DNA of 64,000 bases from Deinococcus humi (GCF_014201875.1 NZ_JACHFL010000019.1:1-64000), one strand, 5' to 3'. Counted from the first letter of the stretch, positions 43,339 through 54,602 are shown. The notes: generated by a model not told the origin, from the sequence alone. Program-made: numbers and translations.

Positions 43339-43607
43339 TGCCACGGGAGCCAGCAAATTCGATCTCGCGCACCCTGACCTTCAGTCGGGTTCTGTTCGGC
43401 GTGGAACAGGCCGACGCCCTGCTGGTGGGCATGGTCCTGCTGATCCTCAGCCCAGGCTTGCAGGCGCTGGAGTGGGCGGGCGACACCAGCTTCTCGAACG
43501 GCGGCCCAGCCATCGTCGCTCTGCTCCTGGCTATGGGTGTCTATAGCTCGGTGCAAGGCTGCCTGTATGGCCTTCCGGCCCCTGCCCGCTCGGAGGGTGG
43601 TAGATGA
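43338..43607 (+). CDS. Small membrane protein, unknown function
   Basis: 89 residues with hydrophobic stretches at about 28-44 (LLVGMVLLILSPGLQAL) and 56-80 (GGPAIVALLLAMGVYSSVQGCLYG). No family recognised. Its ATG overlaps the last base of the MOSC stop codon and its end overlaps trmK by 4 bp, so it sits in the middle of a coupled three-gene operon (MOSC, this gene, trmK). The function may be linked to either neighbour; nothing in the sequence shows which. Confidence 0.65.
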   Translation: MPREPANSISRTLTFSRVLFGVEQADALLVGMVLLILSPGLQALEWAGDTSFSNGGPAIVALLLAMGVYSSVQGCLYGLPAPARSEGGR

Positions 43608-44287
43608 CGATGCCTACCCTTGATGCCCGCTTGGAAGCGGTTCTAGGACTGATCTGCACCGACGTTCATGCCGACATCGGCAGCGACCATGCCCGCCTAC
43701 CCGTCCGTCTGGTCCGGGAGGGCCGTGTGCGGCGCTGTATTGCAGTGGAACTCAATCCCGGTCCGCTGGAACAGGCGAGGCGCAGTGTGGCGCGTTCGAG
43801 ACTCGAAGCCCAGATCGAGGTCCGAGAGGGCGACGGTTTCGGCCCTATTCTTCCCGGTGAAGTCGGCAGCGCCAGCCTGTGTGGCATGGGCGCGCACACC
43901 ATCAGGCGCATTCTGGAGCGGGCAGGGGAGAGGTTGCCGTCTGTCTTGATCGTGCAGCCCAATGACTCTGCCCTGCTGTTGCGGCTGTGGGCGTGGGCAG
44001 CGGGTTATCACGTCTGTGCCGAGCACCTGATCGTCGGCTACTGGCCCTACCCGGTGCTGCGGTTGGATCGGGCCAGCGGCCCAGACCCGGCTTATGAGGG
44101 GCTGTCGCTGGACGCCGCTCTCAAGTACGGCCCACTGCTCCTGCGTGCGGGCGGAGAAGCGCTGGTCCAGCAAATCAGGGACGACATCGTGCGTTTGCAG
44201 AAAGTGGCTGCGCCGGGCCGCGAATCCTGGCAGGAACTGGAAACGGCGAAAACAGCGCTGGCGGCCACGAGCAGTGGCATAAAATAA
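43604..44287 (+). CDS. trmK: tRNA (adenine22-N1)-methyltransferase TrmK
   Basis: SAM-dependent enzyme of 227 residues that makes m1A22 in tRNA. N-terminal Rossmann domain with DARLEAVLGLI, DIGSDHARLPVRLVREG (SAM motif I with the H typical of TrmK), AVELNPGPLEQARRSV, REGDGFGPI, LCGMGAHTIRRIL, and the LIVQPNDSALLLRLWAW catalytic region; a C-terminal coiled part follows. The stop codon bases are shared with the T-run of the small minus-strand terminator immediately after. Last gene of the MOSC operon. Confidence 0.88.
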   Translation: MTMPTLDARLEAVLGLICTDVHADIGSDHARLPVRLVREGRVRRCIAVELNPGPLEQARRSVARSRLEAQIEVREGDGFGPILPGEVGSASLCGMGAHTIRRILERAGERLPSVLIVQPNDSALLLRLWAWAAGYHVCAEHLIVGYWPYPVLRLDRASGPDPAYEGLSLDAALKYGPLLLRAGGEALVQQIRDDIVRLQKVAAPGRESWQELETAKTALAATSSGIK

Positions 44288-44346
44288 AAAAGACCGCCTC
44301 TCGACGGTGATAGGAAAAAGATAGCGCAGTATTCGGCAGGCGTCAA
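44286..44346 (-). ncRNA. Promoter-terminator unit 1 (predicted tiny RNA)
   Basis: Minus strand: TTGACG (44341-44346), 17 bp, TATCTT (44318-44323), then a hairpin ACCG-U-C-GAGA-GG-CGGU (44293-44308, GNRA-like loop) and a T-run (44286-44291). Predicted transcript about 26 nt (start near 44311). Homologous to unit 2. Whether an RNA accumulates is unknown. Confidence 0.5.
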
Positions 44347-44451
44347 CTTTCTGCGGCCAGCCGAAAAAAAGCGTTCCACACCCAATTCTTGCGCATTTTG
44401 GATCGGAGGTGTGCATAACGCGATGTCCAGTGACTGAAAAATTCAGGCAAT

Positions 44452-44514
44452 AAAAAAGCCGCCTTAATCGGCGGTGTTGATAAGAAATATAGCGTCGTAC
44501 TCAGCTTTTGTCAA
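44452..44514 (-). ncRNA. Promoter-terminator unit 2 (predicted tiny RNA)
   Basis: Minus strand: TTGACA (44509-44514), 17 bp, TATATT (44486-44491), then CCGCC-N6-GGCGG (44459-44463 / 44470-44474) and six T (44452-44457). Predicted transcript about 27 nt from near 44478. Same architecture and partial sequence identity (GARTACNRCGCTAT around the spacer/-10) with unit 1 about 165 bp away, so the block is an ancient tandem duplication. Confidence 0.5.
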
Positions 44515-44668
44515 TCGCATAAACCTGCAACAGAAAATTCTCGTGTACAACAGCGTCTTTTCAAGAATGATTGAGGATGACTCTGCATAATGGCTGGCCC
44601 GTCGTCTGTAAGTCAGAAGCGGCGCACAGGGACTCCCCGTTCGCCGCCTCTCCCACCAATTCCAGCTG

Positions 44669-44968
44669 TTATTCGCGTTCGCGCTCGCGTTCGGCGTTCA
44701 GCTGGGCCTGCAGCTGGGCCTGGCGCTGACGCACGTAATCCTGATGGAAACGGGACTCGTCCATCAGGTCCGTGCCCACCGTCAGCTGGCCGGTGGCCAG
44801 CTCTCGCATGGCCTGGGTGACCAGATTGCGGGTGCGGACCCGCTGCTCGACGGGCAACACGCTGGGCGCACCGGAGCGCAGTTGCAGGGCACGTTTGGCC
44901 GTCACAACGCTCAAGCGGTACTTGCTGTCGGTCATCGAAAGCAACTTGTCAATGTCTTTTTCCGCCAT
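44669..44968 (-). CDS. rpoZ: RNA polymerase omega subunit
   Basis: 99 residues, the small subunit that chaperones the beta-prime C-terminus and carries one ppGpp site in proteobacteria. Seen: EKDIDKLLSMTDSKYRLSVVTAKRALQLRSG (box matching the omega core, Y/R-L-x-x-x-x-A-K-R-A), EQRVRTRNLVTQAMRELATGQL, and a charged tail ending in ERERERE. GGAGG lies about 10 nt before the ATG. Downstream on the same strand lie the two promoter-terminator units. Confidence 0.93.
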   Translation of the reverse strand: MAEKDIDKLLSMTDSKYRLSVVTAKRALQLRSGAPSVLPVEQRVRTRNLVTQAMRELATGQLTVGTDLMDESRFHQDYVRQRQAQLQAQLNAERERERE

Positions 44969-45090
44969 ACTGTTCAAACCTCCAATTCAAGGCCGTACCG
45001 CTCGCCCCTTTAACCCCTCAGCTTAACCCCTGAGCGCGGGCAAGAGGGGAAGTCAGCTTTCAAAATCCGCCTTCCAAACCCAGCCGCCGC

Positions 45091-45127
45091 AAAGGCCGGA
45101 AGTCTCCACCTCTGGAAACCCCGGCCT
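45091..45127 (-). terminator. Possible terminator after rplY
   Basis: AGGCCGG pairs with CCGGCCT across a 21-nt insert that can form its own TCCA/TGGA stem; the T-run is only TTTG on the minus strand. Confidence 0.4.
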
Positions 45128-45143
45128 GAACGATTGAAATGGC

Positions 45144-45869
45144 TTAGGACTGCTCTTCTTCGCTGCTGGTGTCTTCCGTTGCCGCGTCCTCGTTTGCTGC
45201 CGGAACGGCATCGGCCTTGGCTTCTTCCAGCGTGGCCTCGCCTTCCAGCACGGCGGCGGCAGCTTCCTCGGTCAGTTCGCCCGAAGCAACCAGACCGGCA
45301 ACCTGAGCAGCCTGGGTTTCGGCCTCGGCTTCCTCGGCGGTCATGCGCGGTGGCAGGACGCTCACCACGACCTGATCTGCATCCACAGCCAGCTTGACGC
45401 CCTCGGGCAGGGTGATCTGCCCAGCGGTCACGTGGTCACCGATTTGAAGCTTGCTCACGTCCACCACAAGCTCCTGGGGGATGCGGCGTGGGCCGGGGGC
45501 AATGATGGCCAGATTGTGAATCACGATGTCCAGCAGACCGCCCATGATCTCGCCCTGGCTCTTGCCCTTGGTGTGGACAGGCACGGAGACCTCAATAGCC
45601 TCGCCGTAGGTGACCATATAGAAGTCCACGTGGATCGGGACGCGGCGGCGCTTGTCCATCTGCACGGTCTTGACCAGTGCGGGGAAGGTTTCCTGGCCTT
45701 CTACCGTGATGTCGTACAGGCCGGTGGTGCTGGTCTGGCGGAAGGCCCGGTCAAAGGTCTTGCGGTCCAGGGTGAAGGAGACGTTGTGCTCCTTGTTGTA
45801 GGCGACGGCGGGGATCATGCCTTCAGCCAGCTTTTCCTGGCTCTTGCGGGGCTTTGCGTTCAGTTCCAT
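45144..45869 (-). CDS. rplY: 50S ribosomal protein L25 (CTC/TL5 family)
   Basis: Ribosomal protein binding 5S rRNA, 241 residues. N-terminal L25 domain (about 1-90: RKSQEKLAEGMIPAVAYN, DITVEGQETFPALVKTVQMDKRRRVPIHVDFYMV), middle TL5-type beta domain (about 95-190: SVPVHTKGKSQGEIMGGLLDIVIHNL, ADQVVVSVLPPR), and a C-terminal acidic helix-rich tail (about 190-241; EEAAAAVLEGEATLEEAKAD...). As recalled, D. radiodurans CTC has a third domain reaching the A-site; here that part is a low-complexity acidic tail. AAGGAGACC precedes the ATG. Confidence 0.94.
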   Translation of the reverse strand: MELNAKPRKSQEKLAEGMIPAVAYNKEHNVSFTLDRKTFDRAFRQTSTTGLYDITVEGQETFPALVKTVQMDKRRRVPIHVDFYMVTYGEAIEVSVPVHTKGKSQGEIMGGLLDIVIHNLAIIAPGPRRIPQELVVDVSKLQIGDHVTAGQITLPEGVKLAVDADQVVVSVLPPRMTAEEAEAETQAAQVAGLVASGELTEEAAAAVLEGEATLEEAKADAVPAANEDAATEDTSSEEEQS

Positions 45870-46157
45870 GTGCGTAGGTCTCCTTGGCGCGTTCCGTCTT
45901 CTGCTCCCCGCCGCACATCGGCCACGCGGGGCCGGGGGCGGGGGTGAACGGGCAACCCTGGCAGCATAGCAAACCCGGGCGTGGCAGGGGAAGGGTTACT
46001 CGCATGATTTGGGTTCGTTCTGCTAAACTTGCGGGCGGCACCGGGAGGCTCCCACCTGAACGCCCGTCTCCGAGACGGCAAAGGGCTGAGGCGGCCCCGG
46101 TTGGCACAGTGTCTGAAGCGGGTTTGACCACCCCTTTAGATCTTCAAGGAGCTAAAG

Positions 46158-46715
46158 ATGATCAGCGTTACCGAACTGAGAAACGGCACCAAGGTGGAGA
46201 TGGACGGCGGACTGTGGGAGTGCCTGGACTACTCGCACCTGAAGATGGGACGCGGCGGCGCGAAAGTCGTCACCAAATTCCGCAACATGGAATCCGGCAG
46301 CATCGTTGACCGCACCTTCAACAGCACCGAAAAGCTGCAGGACATCTACGTTGAAGGTAAGACGATGCAGTACCTGTACAAGGACGGCAACGACTACATG
46401 TTCATGGACATGGAAACCTTTGAGCAGGTCACGCTGCCTCCCAGCCTGGTGGGCGACGCCTCCAAGTTCATGAAGGAGAACACCGAGGTTGAGGTCGCCA
46501 TGTACGGTGACAAGGCCCTGAGCATCACCCTGCCTAATCAGGTCATCCTGAAGATCGTGGAAACCGATCCCGGCTTGCGCGGCGATACAGCTTCTGGCGG
46601 TACCAAGCCTGCCAAGCTGGAGACCGGCGCCACCGTGCAGGTCCCCCTCTTTGTGGAACAGGACACCGAAGTGAAGGTGGACACCCGCACCGGCCAGTAC
46701 CTCAGCCGCGCTTAA
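46158..46715 (+). CDS. efp: Translation elongation factor P
   Basis: 185 residues, three beta-barrels mimicking a tRNA; rescues ribosomes stalled at polyproline. N-terminal KOW-like domain MISVTELRNGTKVEMDGG, beta3-beta4 tip HLKMGRGGAKVV with R32 at the position modified in other bacteria (Lys beta-lysylation or Arg rhamnosylation), and the C-terminal signature LPNQVILKIVETDPGLRGDTASGG. Arg at the tip resembles the EarP/rhamnose class, but no earP gene is adjacent. AAGGAGCTAAAG precedes the ATG; a terminator follows. Confidence 0.96.
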   Translation: MISVTELRNGTKVEMDGGLWECLDYSHLKMGRGGAKVVTKFRNMESGSIVDRTFNSTEKLQDIYVEGKTMQYLYKDGNDYMFMDMETFEQVTLPPSLVGDASKFMKENTEVEVAMYGDKALSITLPNQVILKIVETDPGLRGDTASGGTKPAKLETGATVQVPLFVEQDTEVKVDTRTGQYLSRA

Positions 46716-46730
46716 GGCCTCCTGATGTTG

Positions 46731-46764
46731 CCGCCTCTGCCCGTTATGGGTGGGGGCGGTTTTC
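46731..46764 (+). terminator. Intrinsic terminator of efp
   Basis: CCGCC (46731-46735) pairs with GGCGG (46755-46759) with an inner CCC/GGG stem, followed by TTTTC. Confidence 0.8.
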
Positions 46765-46766
46765 TT

Positions 46767-47171
46767 GTTGGGGAGCGAATTGGTGGCGAGCGTTTTCACG
46801 GTGGGAAGTGCTGAGTCTGCTGGGCTGGTAGACGCATCAAAAGTTCAGGACTTGGGCGATATCGTGCTCAAGGGTGATCAGATTTCAGTTGCTCCGGACG
46901 CCTGCGCTCGGGCGGCATTTCGTTCAAGGCTCTGAGTCAAAAAGCCCAAGTGCACTGCATGATGAAGACGGTAAGTCTAGCTTCGCGCCATGCTGTGGCC
47001 GTGCGGCATCAGGCTGAGTCCATCATGCTGGCGGGTCTGCAAGCCATTTAGACAGCATTAGCTCGCCTCGCCTCCGTACGCCGACCGGCGTGTCGATCCC
47101 TATTAACATTTGGTGCAAAAAGTCCCGCTGGGAAATTCTTTTCCTGATTACGTCCTTCAGTTTCCCTTGAA
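46767..47171. other. Intergenic stretch with no supported gene
   Basis: About 400 bp between efp and the dnaK control region. Short frames exist on the plus strand (46750-46935, and about 46885-47048) but carry no start signal, no motif and no consistent codon bias. GC content drops here and several runs look like decayed coding DNA; no insertion-sequence ends were seen. Confidence 0.45.
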
Positions 47172-47192
47172 CTTGAGCGTATAACACTCAAG
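47172..47192. promoter_or_regulatory. HAIR-type HspR operator before dnaK
   Basis: CTTGAGC-N7-ACTCAAG, 13 of 14 positions of the HAIR consensus CTTGAGT-N7-ACTCAAG bound by the heat-shock repressor HspR. It ends 4 bp before the -35 box of dnaK. Confidence 0.8.
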
Positions 47193-47196
47193 TCTA

Positions 47197-47225
47197 TTGA
47201 CTCTAGCGAACTGTAGCGTTATGCT
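47197..47225 (+). promoter_or_regulatory. dnaK promoter
   Basis: TTGACT (47197-47202), 17-bp spacer, TATGCT (47220-47225); leader about 60 nt to the dnaK ATG with AAGGAG at 47278-47283. Confidence 0.75.
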
Positions 47226-47291
47226 GTTCGGAGTTTCAGAACTGTTGCCCGTGTGGCTGCAGAATCTTATTTCACTCAAGGAGTCAAACAC

Positions 47292-49193
<1,902 letters not shown>

Positions 49194-49218
49194 CGTCCAT
49201 CCCTAGAGCCACCCAGCA

Positions 49219-49256
49219 GGGAGAGGACGGCCCACCCGGCCTCCTCTCCCCGTTTT
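49219..49256 (+). terminator. Intrinsic terminator between dnaK and grpE
   Basis: GGGAGAGGA (49219-49227) pairs with TCCTCTCCC (49242-49250); then CGTTTTC. It shows grpE is not simply read through from dnaK. Confidence 0.8.
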
Positions 49257-49296
49257 CATGAGAATTCACCGCCAGAAAATTTCCTATGCTGGTGCG

Positions 49297-49992
49297 ATGT
49301 TTAGAAAGCGAGGTACCCCCGTGACCGACAACGACATGAAAAACGGCAAGCCCAATCCGGAGGCTGAGGCCGAGACCACCGAGAACCTCAAGTTCACCCC
49401 CGCCCGTGAGGGCGAGCAGACCATTGACGCGGACAGCGACATCATGGACGCCGAACTGCTGGGTGAAGACGGCGAGGACGGCGACTTCAGCGGCTTTCCC
49501 GGCATGGATGAGGGCATGATGGCCCAGGTGCAGGAGATGATGGGCAAGCTGGAGCGCGTGGACGAACTGGAGAAGGAAAATGCCGATCTGCGCTTCCGGC
49601 TGGGCCGTCTGGCCGCCGACTTTGACGGTTACCGCAACCGCACCGGGCAGGATCTCGACGCTGCCGAGGACAAGGGCATTTCTAAGGCCGCCGAACAACT
49701 GATGCCCGTCTACGACGATCTGGAACGCGCCGTGACCATGGGTTCCGAAGACCCCGCCAAACTGATTCCCGGCGTCAAGGCCGTGCAAAGCAAGGTGCTG
49801 GCGATCTTCTCCAAGCTGGGTCTGGAACAGACGGCCCAGGAGGGTGAACACTTCGATCCCCAGTGGCATGAGGCCCTTCAGGTGGTTCCCGGCGACGAGG
49901 ACGACAAGATTGTCCAGGTCTTTCAGGCGGGCTTCCGCATGGGTGACCGGCTGGTGCGCCCAGCGCGTGTCGTCGTGAGCCGCAAGGGTTGA
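49297..49992 (+). CDS. grpE: Nucleotide exchange factor GrpE
   Basis: ADP/ATP exchange factor for DnaK, 231 residues. A long acidic N-terminus (about 1-95), coiled-coil helix (about 98-135: VDELEKENADLRFRLGRLAADFDGYRNRT), and the beta-wing head ending GEHFDPQWHEALQVVPGDE and RLVRPARVVVSRKG, the GrpE signature. TATGCT (49285-49290) lies 6 nt before ATG 49297, fitting a leaderless mRNA; a GTG at 49321 with an upstream AGCGAGG is an alternative SD-type start. Followed 4 bp later by the VF530 gene. Confidence 0.95.
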   Translation: MFRKRGTPVTDNDMKNGKPNPEAEAETTENLKFTPAREGEQTIDADSDIMDAELLGEDGEDGDFSGFPGMDEGMMAQVQEMMGKLERVDELEKENADLRFRLGRLAADFDGYRNRTGQDLDAAEDKGISKAAEQLMPVYDDLERAVTMGSEDPAKLIPGVKAVQSKVLAIFSKLGLEQTAQEGEHFDPQWHEALQVVPGDEDDKIVQVFQAGFRMGDRLVRPARVVVSRKG

Positions 49993-49996
49993 GCGC

Positions 49997-50209
49997 ATGA
50001 CCTCCAGCGATCCCCTCCACGGCGTCACCTTGCAGCTCATGCTGGAGCGGCTGCACGACGCCTACGGCTGGGAAGGGCTGGCCCGCCGCGTGCCGATCAA
50101 CTGCTTTTCATCCAACCCTAGCATCCAGAGCAGCCTTAAATTCCTGCGCCGCACTCCCTGGGCGCGGGCCAAGGTGGAGGGGCTGTATCTGGAACTGGTG
50201 AGCGTCTGA
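49997..50209 (+). CDS. VF530-family (DUF2132) small protein
   Basis: 70 residues with the family pattern DPLHGVTLQLMLERLHDAYGWEGLARRVPINCF and SIQSSLKFLRRTPWARAKVEGLYL, i.e. a small helical protein for which DNA binding has been suggested from structure. Located between grpE and dnaJ on the same strand, 4 bp after grpE. Its presence inside the chaperone set is unusual; whether it is functional with the chaperones is unknown. Confidence 0.85.
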   Translation: MTSSDPLHGVTLQLMLERLHDAYGWEGLARRVPINCFSSNPSIQSSLKFLRRTPWARAKVEGLYLELVSV

Positions 50210-50279
50210 GGGCTGGATAAGTCGCTTCTGACGCTCGAAGGTTGGGCTCTTTAGGACACTCCCCCGCCAAGGAGGCGCG

Positions 50280-51221
<942 letters not shown>

Positions 51222-51244
51222 CTCTCGATCTCACTCGAGATTTC

Positions 51245-51280
51245 AAGACCCCTCGCCCACTTGGGTTGAGGGGTCTTTGC
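51245..51280 (+). terminator. Intrinsic terminator of dnaJ
   Basis: Ten-bp stem 51245-51254 / 51268-51277 plus an inner CCCA/TGGG, followed by T. Confidence 0.85.
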
Positions 51281-51422
51281 ATAAGTTGCATGGCCACGCT
51301 GGGGCCTATTTTCTAGCGTCTTCACAAGGAAGGCAATTCACCCTCAGGCGCTATATAGAGCGTAAATGGGGCAGAGCGGAATACAGCAGACCTCACCGCT
51401 CAAGATCTCTCGTTCACACCAT

Positions 51423-53093
51423 CTACGGCACGTCATCGTCATCTAGGATGGGCACATCGCCCACGGGTAACTGCACATGAGCCGTCGTCCCCTGGCCGAC
51501 CTCGCTTTCCAGCCAGATGCGGCCCTCGTGCGCCTCCACGATGCCGCGCGCGATGCTCAGGCCCAGGCCCGCGCCGCCCACGTCACGGCTGCGACTGTCT
51601 TCCAGACGGTAGAAGCGGTCGAACAGACGGTCGAGTTGATCGGCAGGAATGCCGGGGCCATCATCCCTCACGCTCAGGCGGACTTCAGTGCCATCCTTCT
51701 CAGGGCGGCTGCTCAGGGTGATGGTACGCGCCCCGGCCTTGAGGGCGTTGCTGACCAGATTGATGATGACCTGCTTGAGCCGGTCCGCGTCGCCCTCGAA
51801 GGTCACCTCCTGCCCAGTCACCGTCAGAGCCGTGCCCTGGGCCTGTGCCAGCGGCATCAGCTCGCGGGCGATCTCATTCAGAAACAGGCCCGATAGAATC
51901 GGATCGCGGGCCATCACCAGCGCGCCGCTGTCTGAGCGAGCCAATTGCAGCAGGCTGGCGATCAGGTTGGTCAACCGTTCGGACTCGCTGCGAATGATCT
52001 TGAGGCTTTCCTGCTGCTGTTCGTCCGGACTGGTGCGCCGCAGCAGGTAGCTGGCATGCCCACTGATCGCGGTAACAGGTGTCCGCAATTCGTGACTCGC
52101 GTCGCTGGTGAAGCGCCGCTGCGCCTCAAAGCTGTCCTCCAGGCGGGCCAGCATATTGTTGAGTGCCCCCGCGAGCGCCTGTACCTCGTCGCCCGTTTCG
52201 GGCTCGGGAACACGCTCGGTCAGGTTCTGCCCGCCGATGCCCTCGGCGGCACGCTGCACCAGTCCGAGCGGCTGTAGCGCCCGTCCGGCCAGCAGGTACG
52301 CGCCGACGCCCGCTGTGATCAGTCCAGCCAGAAAAAGCAGCAGGATGACCGTCCGCAGATCCGCCAGCGTGTGCTGGATGTCTTTCAGACTGCGCCCCAC
52401 ATATACGATAGTCAATGTGTCGTTGCTGCCTGGCAAGCCCAGGGGCGAGGGTTGTAAGGCCAGTGGAGCCAGGCGCACCAGCACACGCATGGGCGCGAAT
52501 TCGTTGCTATATGCATCCTTGATATTTTGATCAATCAGCAGCTGACCGTCCGGCGAGCGGATCAGTTCGGTCAATTGGGCCTCAGACAGGGTAATCGGAG
52601 CGTCGCGGTCAATCCCGGCTGAATCACGGCTCTCGTTCCGCAGCAGAGTGAGAGTGTCCAGCAGGCTCCGGCGCGCCTCTGGCGTATCTGCCTGTGCCAG
52701 CCTGCTGGTCAGTCCTGGCAGGTCATAGAACGACAACTGCTCGATCTGAAGTGCATAGTTGGGAAATTGATAACGGGCGCTGCGCAAGTCCCCCGCCGCG
52801 TCCCGGTTGATGTTGTTGGAGGGCGTCAGGCCCAAGGAAGGCAGAACCTGCACGAACCGGCTGTAAGTGTCGCTCAGGTCGCGGTTAACGCTGGTGATCA
52901 GGTTGTTGCGCATGATGACCAGCGTGGTCACGGCCACCGTGGTCAGCAGGACGGCCAGCAGCGCGGTATAGAACAGGGTCAGCCGCCAGCGCAGAGTGGT
53001 GTGGCGGCCCCGTGACCGCTGCCTGGGCGTCCCGGTCACCGGGTGGCGTCCGGCGGCCCCGGCGAGTTGACGTGGCAACAGACGGACCCTCAC
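51423..53093 (-). CDS. Sensor histidine kinase
   Basis: 556 residues. TM1 near 35-58 ([23 protein letters not shown]), a large extracytoplasmic sensor (about 60-235), TM2 near 240-265 ([25 protein letters not shown]), HAMP (about 265-320), HisKA with [19 protein letters not shown] (phospho-His near 333), and ATPase domain with N box [11 protein letters not shown]1 [11 protein letters not shown] box and G2 [19 protein letters not shown]. Start is the GTG at 53093, 7 nt after TACACT (53101-53106), a leaderless layout. The response regulator gene ends 70 bp upstream on the same strand. Signal unknown. Confidence 0.93.
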   Translation of the reverse strand: MRVRLLPRQLAGAAGRHPVTGTPRQRSRGRHTTLRWRLTLFYTALLAVLLTTVAVTTLVIMRNNLITSVNRDLSDTYSRFVQVLPSLGLTPSNNINRDAAGDLRSARYQFPNYALQIEQLSFYDLPGLTSRLAQADTPEARRSLLDTLTLLRNESRDSAGIDRDAPITLSEAQLTELIRSPDGQLLIDQNIKDAYSNEFAPMRVLVRLAPLALQPSPLGLPGSNDTLTIVYVGRSLKDIQHTLADLRTVILLLFLAGLITAGVGAYLLAGRALQPLGLVQRAAEGIGGQNLTERVPEPETGDEVQALAGALNNMLARLEDSFEAQRRFTSDASHELRTPVTAISGHASYLLRRTSPDEQQQESLKIIRSESERLTNLIASLLQLARSDSGALVMARDPILSGLFLNEIARELMPLAQAQGTALTVTGQEVTFEGDADRLKQVIINLVSNALKAGARTITLSSRPEKDGTEVRLSVRDDGPGIPADQLDRLFDRFYRLEDSRSRDVGGAGLGLSIARGIVEAHEGRIWLESEVGQGTTAHVQLPVGDVPILDDDDVP

Positions 53094-53163
53094 GCCCAGC
53101 AGTGTAGCGGTCTAGCGTGAGGGTCAGGGTGATGGGTCTTGGACGTGCAGGGGATAGACGCAG

Positions 53164-53841
53164 CTACTCCTCGCGCAGCACGTACCCCACACCGCGTACG
53201 GTGTGAATCAGTCGCCTCTCGCCACCCTCCTCCAACTTGCGGCGCAGATAGCCGATATACACGTCGACCACATTGCTGCCTCCGGTGTACTCGGGCCAGA
53301 CCTTTTCCTCGATTTCGAAGCGCGAGAACACTTTCCCAGGATTGCGCGCCAGCAGTTCCAGCAACTCGAATTCCTTAGCTGACAGCTCTACCCGTCGGCC
53401 CCCCCGGAAGATCTCGCGCCCGTCGAGGTTCATAACCAGATCGGCCACCCGCACCTCGCCTGTTACCGCCGGATTGACCCGGCGCAGGTGGGCGCGCACC
53501 CGGGCCAGCAATTCCTCAATCGAGAAGGGCTTAATCAGATAGTCATCCGCCCCTGAGTCGAGCCCCTCTACCTTGTCCTGAATGCCGTCTTTAGCCGTAA
53601 GGATGATGATCGGAGTATTGCTGGTTTTGCGGATGCGCCGCGCGACCTCTAAACCGTCCAGAACGGGGAGCATCAGATCCAGAATAACAAGATCGGGGTT
53701 GACTTCGCGGAATTTAGACAGGCCGGTTACGCCATCAAAGGCCACCTCGGTGGCATATCCCTCAGCGGCCAGCTCAAGCTCGATAAAACGGGCAATGTCT
53801 TTCTCATCCTCTATGACGAGGACCAACGGCTTACGTTCCAT
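53164..53841 (-). CDS. OmpR-family response regulator
   Basis: 225 residues: receiver domain with E11-D12, phospho-acceptor D55 in [22 protein letters not shown] and [24 protein letters not shown]-terminal winged helix (about 130-225, [33 protein letters not shown]...[36 protein letters not shown]). ATG 6 nt after TAGACT (53848-53853), a leaderless layout. Forms a pair with the kinase downstream. Confidence 0.94.
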   Translation of the reverse strand: MERKPLVLVIEDEKDIARFIELELAAEGYATEVAFDGVTGLSKFREVNPDLVILDLMLPVLDGLEVARRIRKTSNTPIIILTAKDGIQDKVEGLDSGADDYLIKPFSIEELLARVRAHLRRVNPAVTGEVRVADLVMNLDGREIFRGGRRVELSAKEFELLELLARNPGKVFSRFEIEEKVWPEYTGGSNVVDVYIGYLRRKLEEGGERRLIHTVRGVGYVLREE

Positions 53842-53886
53842 GCGGTCAGTCTAGGGAGCGTTCTCATGAGAAGACGCGATTGGTGC

Positions 53887-54486
53887 TTAACTGACTTTCA
53901 TCCGGGTCTGAGGATGTGTGGCGTCTCGCAGAGTCAGGCGGTGGACTCGACAATCTGGACCAAAACCCCGCAGGGTCAGCGCTTCACACGGTGGTTTCAC
54001 CATGTCCGCGCCGAGCTGTTCAACCGTCGCAGCACAGGCCAGGGTCTCACCGGAACGGGCCGCGTCACACAGTCGCCGGGCGTAATTGACCGGCAGTCCA
54101 TAAGCGCTGGGCTGCCCACCTACGGGACCGACGATCACATCACCCAGCGCCACCCCTGCCCGCAACTTCAGCGCAGCGCCCAGGAGACCGGCCAGCCCCA
54201 ATCGCGCGGCGCGGGCGTGGGCCTCTAAGGCCACCTGGCAGGCGTCGGCCGCTCTGACGGCAGGCCAGTACCCCAGCACCGCATCTCCCTGATGTTGCAG
54301 CACAATGCCGCCGCGCGCCTCGAAACTCAGGATCATGACCTGCACGAATTCGGTCATCAGCGCCATGTAGTGCGTCAGCGGAAGCGTCTGGGCCAAGCTG
54401 GTGCTGCCCGTAAGGTCGACCAGCACCACGCAGACGGGCGTGGCCTGCAGCGGCTCGGCAGAGAGGGGCAGCAGCAGCTCTGGCAT
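53887..54486 (-). CDS. Stand-alone class III adenylate/guanylate cyclase-type domain
   Basis: 199 residues containing little more than one CHD (cyclase homology domain): VVLVDLTGSTSLAQTL with the first metal-binding Asp, ILSFEARGGIVLQHQGDAVLGYWPAVRAADACQVAL with the second metal Asp (GDAVLGYW), LRAGVALGDVIVGPVGG and YGLPVNYARRLCDAARSGETLACAATVEQLG. The VGLPVNVAARL-type segment matches class III cyclases. No membrane or sensor domain is fused. It may make cAMP or be a ligand-binding or partner-dependent domain; substrate-specifying residues cannot be called safely here. Divergent head from the RR start by about 45 bp on the same strand. Confidence 0.8.
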   Translation of the reverse strand: MPELLLPLSAEPLQATPVCVVLVDLTGSTSLAQTLPLTHYMALMTEFVQVMILSFEARGGIVLQHQGDAVLGYWPAVRAADACQVALEAHARAARLGLAGLLGAALKLRAGVALGDVIVGPVGGQPSAYGLPVNYARRLCDAARSGETLACAATVEQLGADMVKPPCEALTLRGFGPDCRVHRLTLRDATHPQTRMKVS

Positions 54487-54602
54487 GAGAGACCCCTATT
54501 CTGATCCTTTTTTCTGTGAAATGAAAGGTATATGTGGATCAGCTTCAGACATCCCAGGGTTTTGAGAGCCTGTAATCTAGACAGATCTTTGCTTGTGGTC
54601 TT

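Noticed and set aside
46750..46935. 61-residue plus-strand frame after efp
   Set aside because: Starts inside the efp terminator, no ribosome site, no motif; considered a decayed or chance frame.
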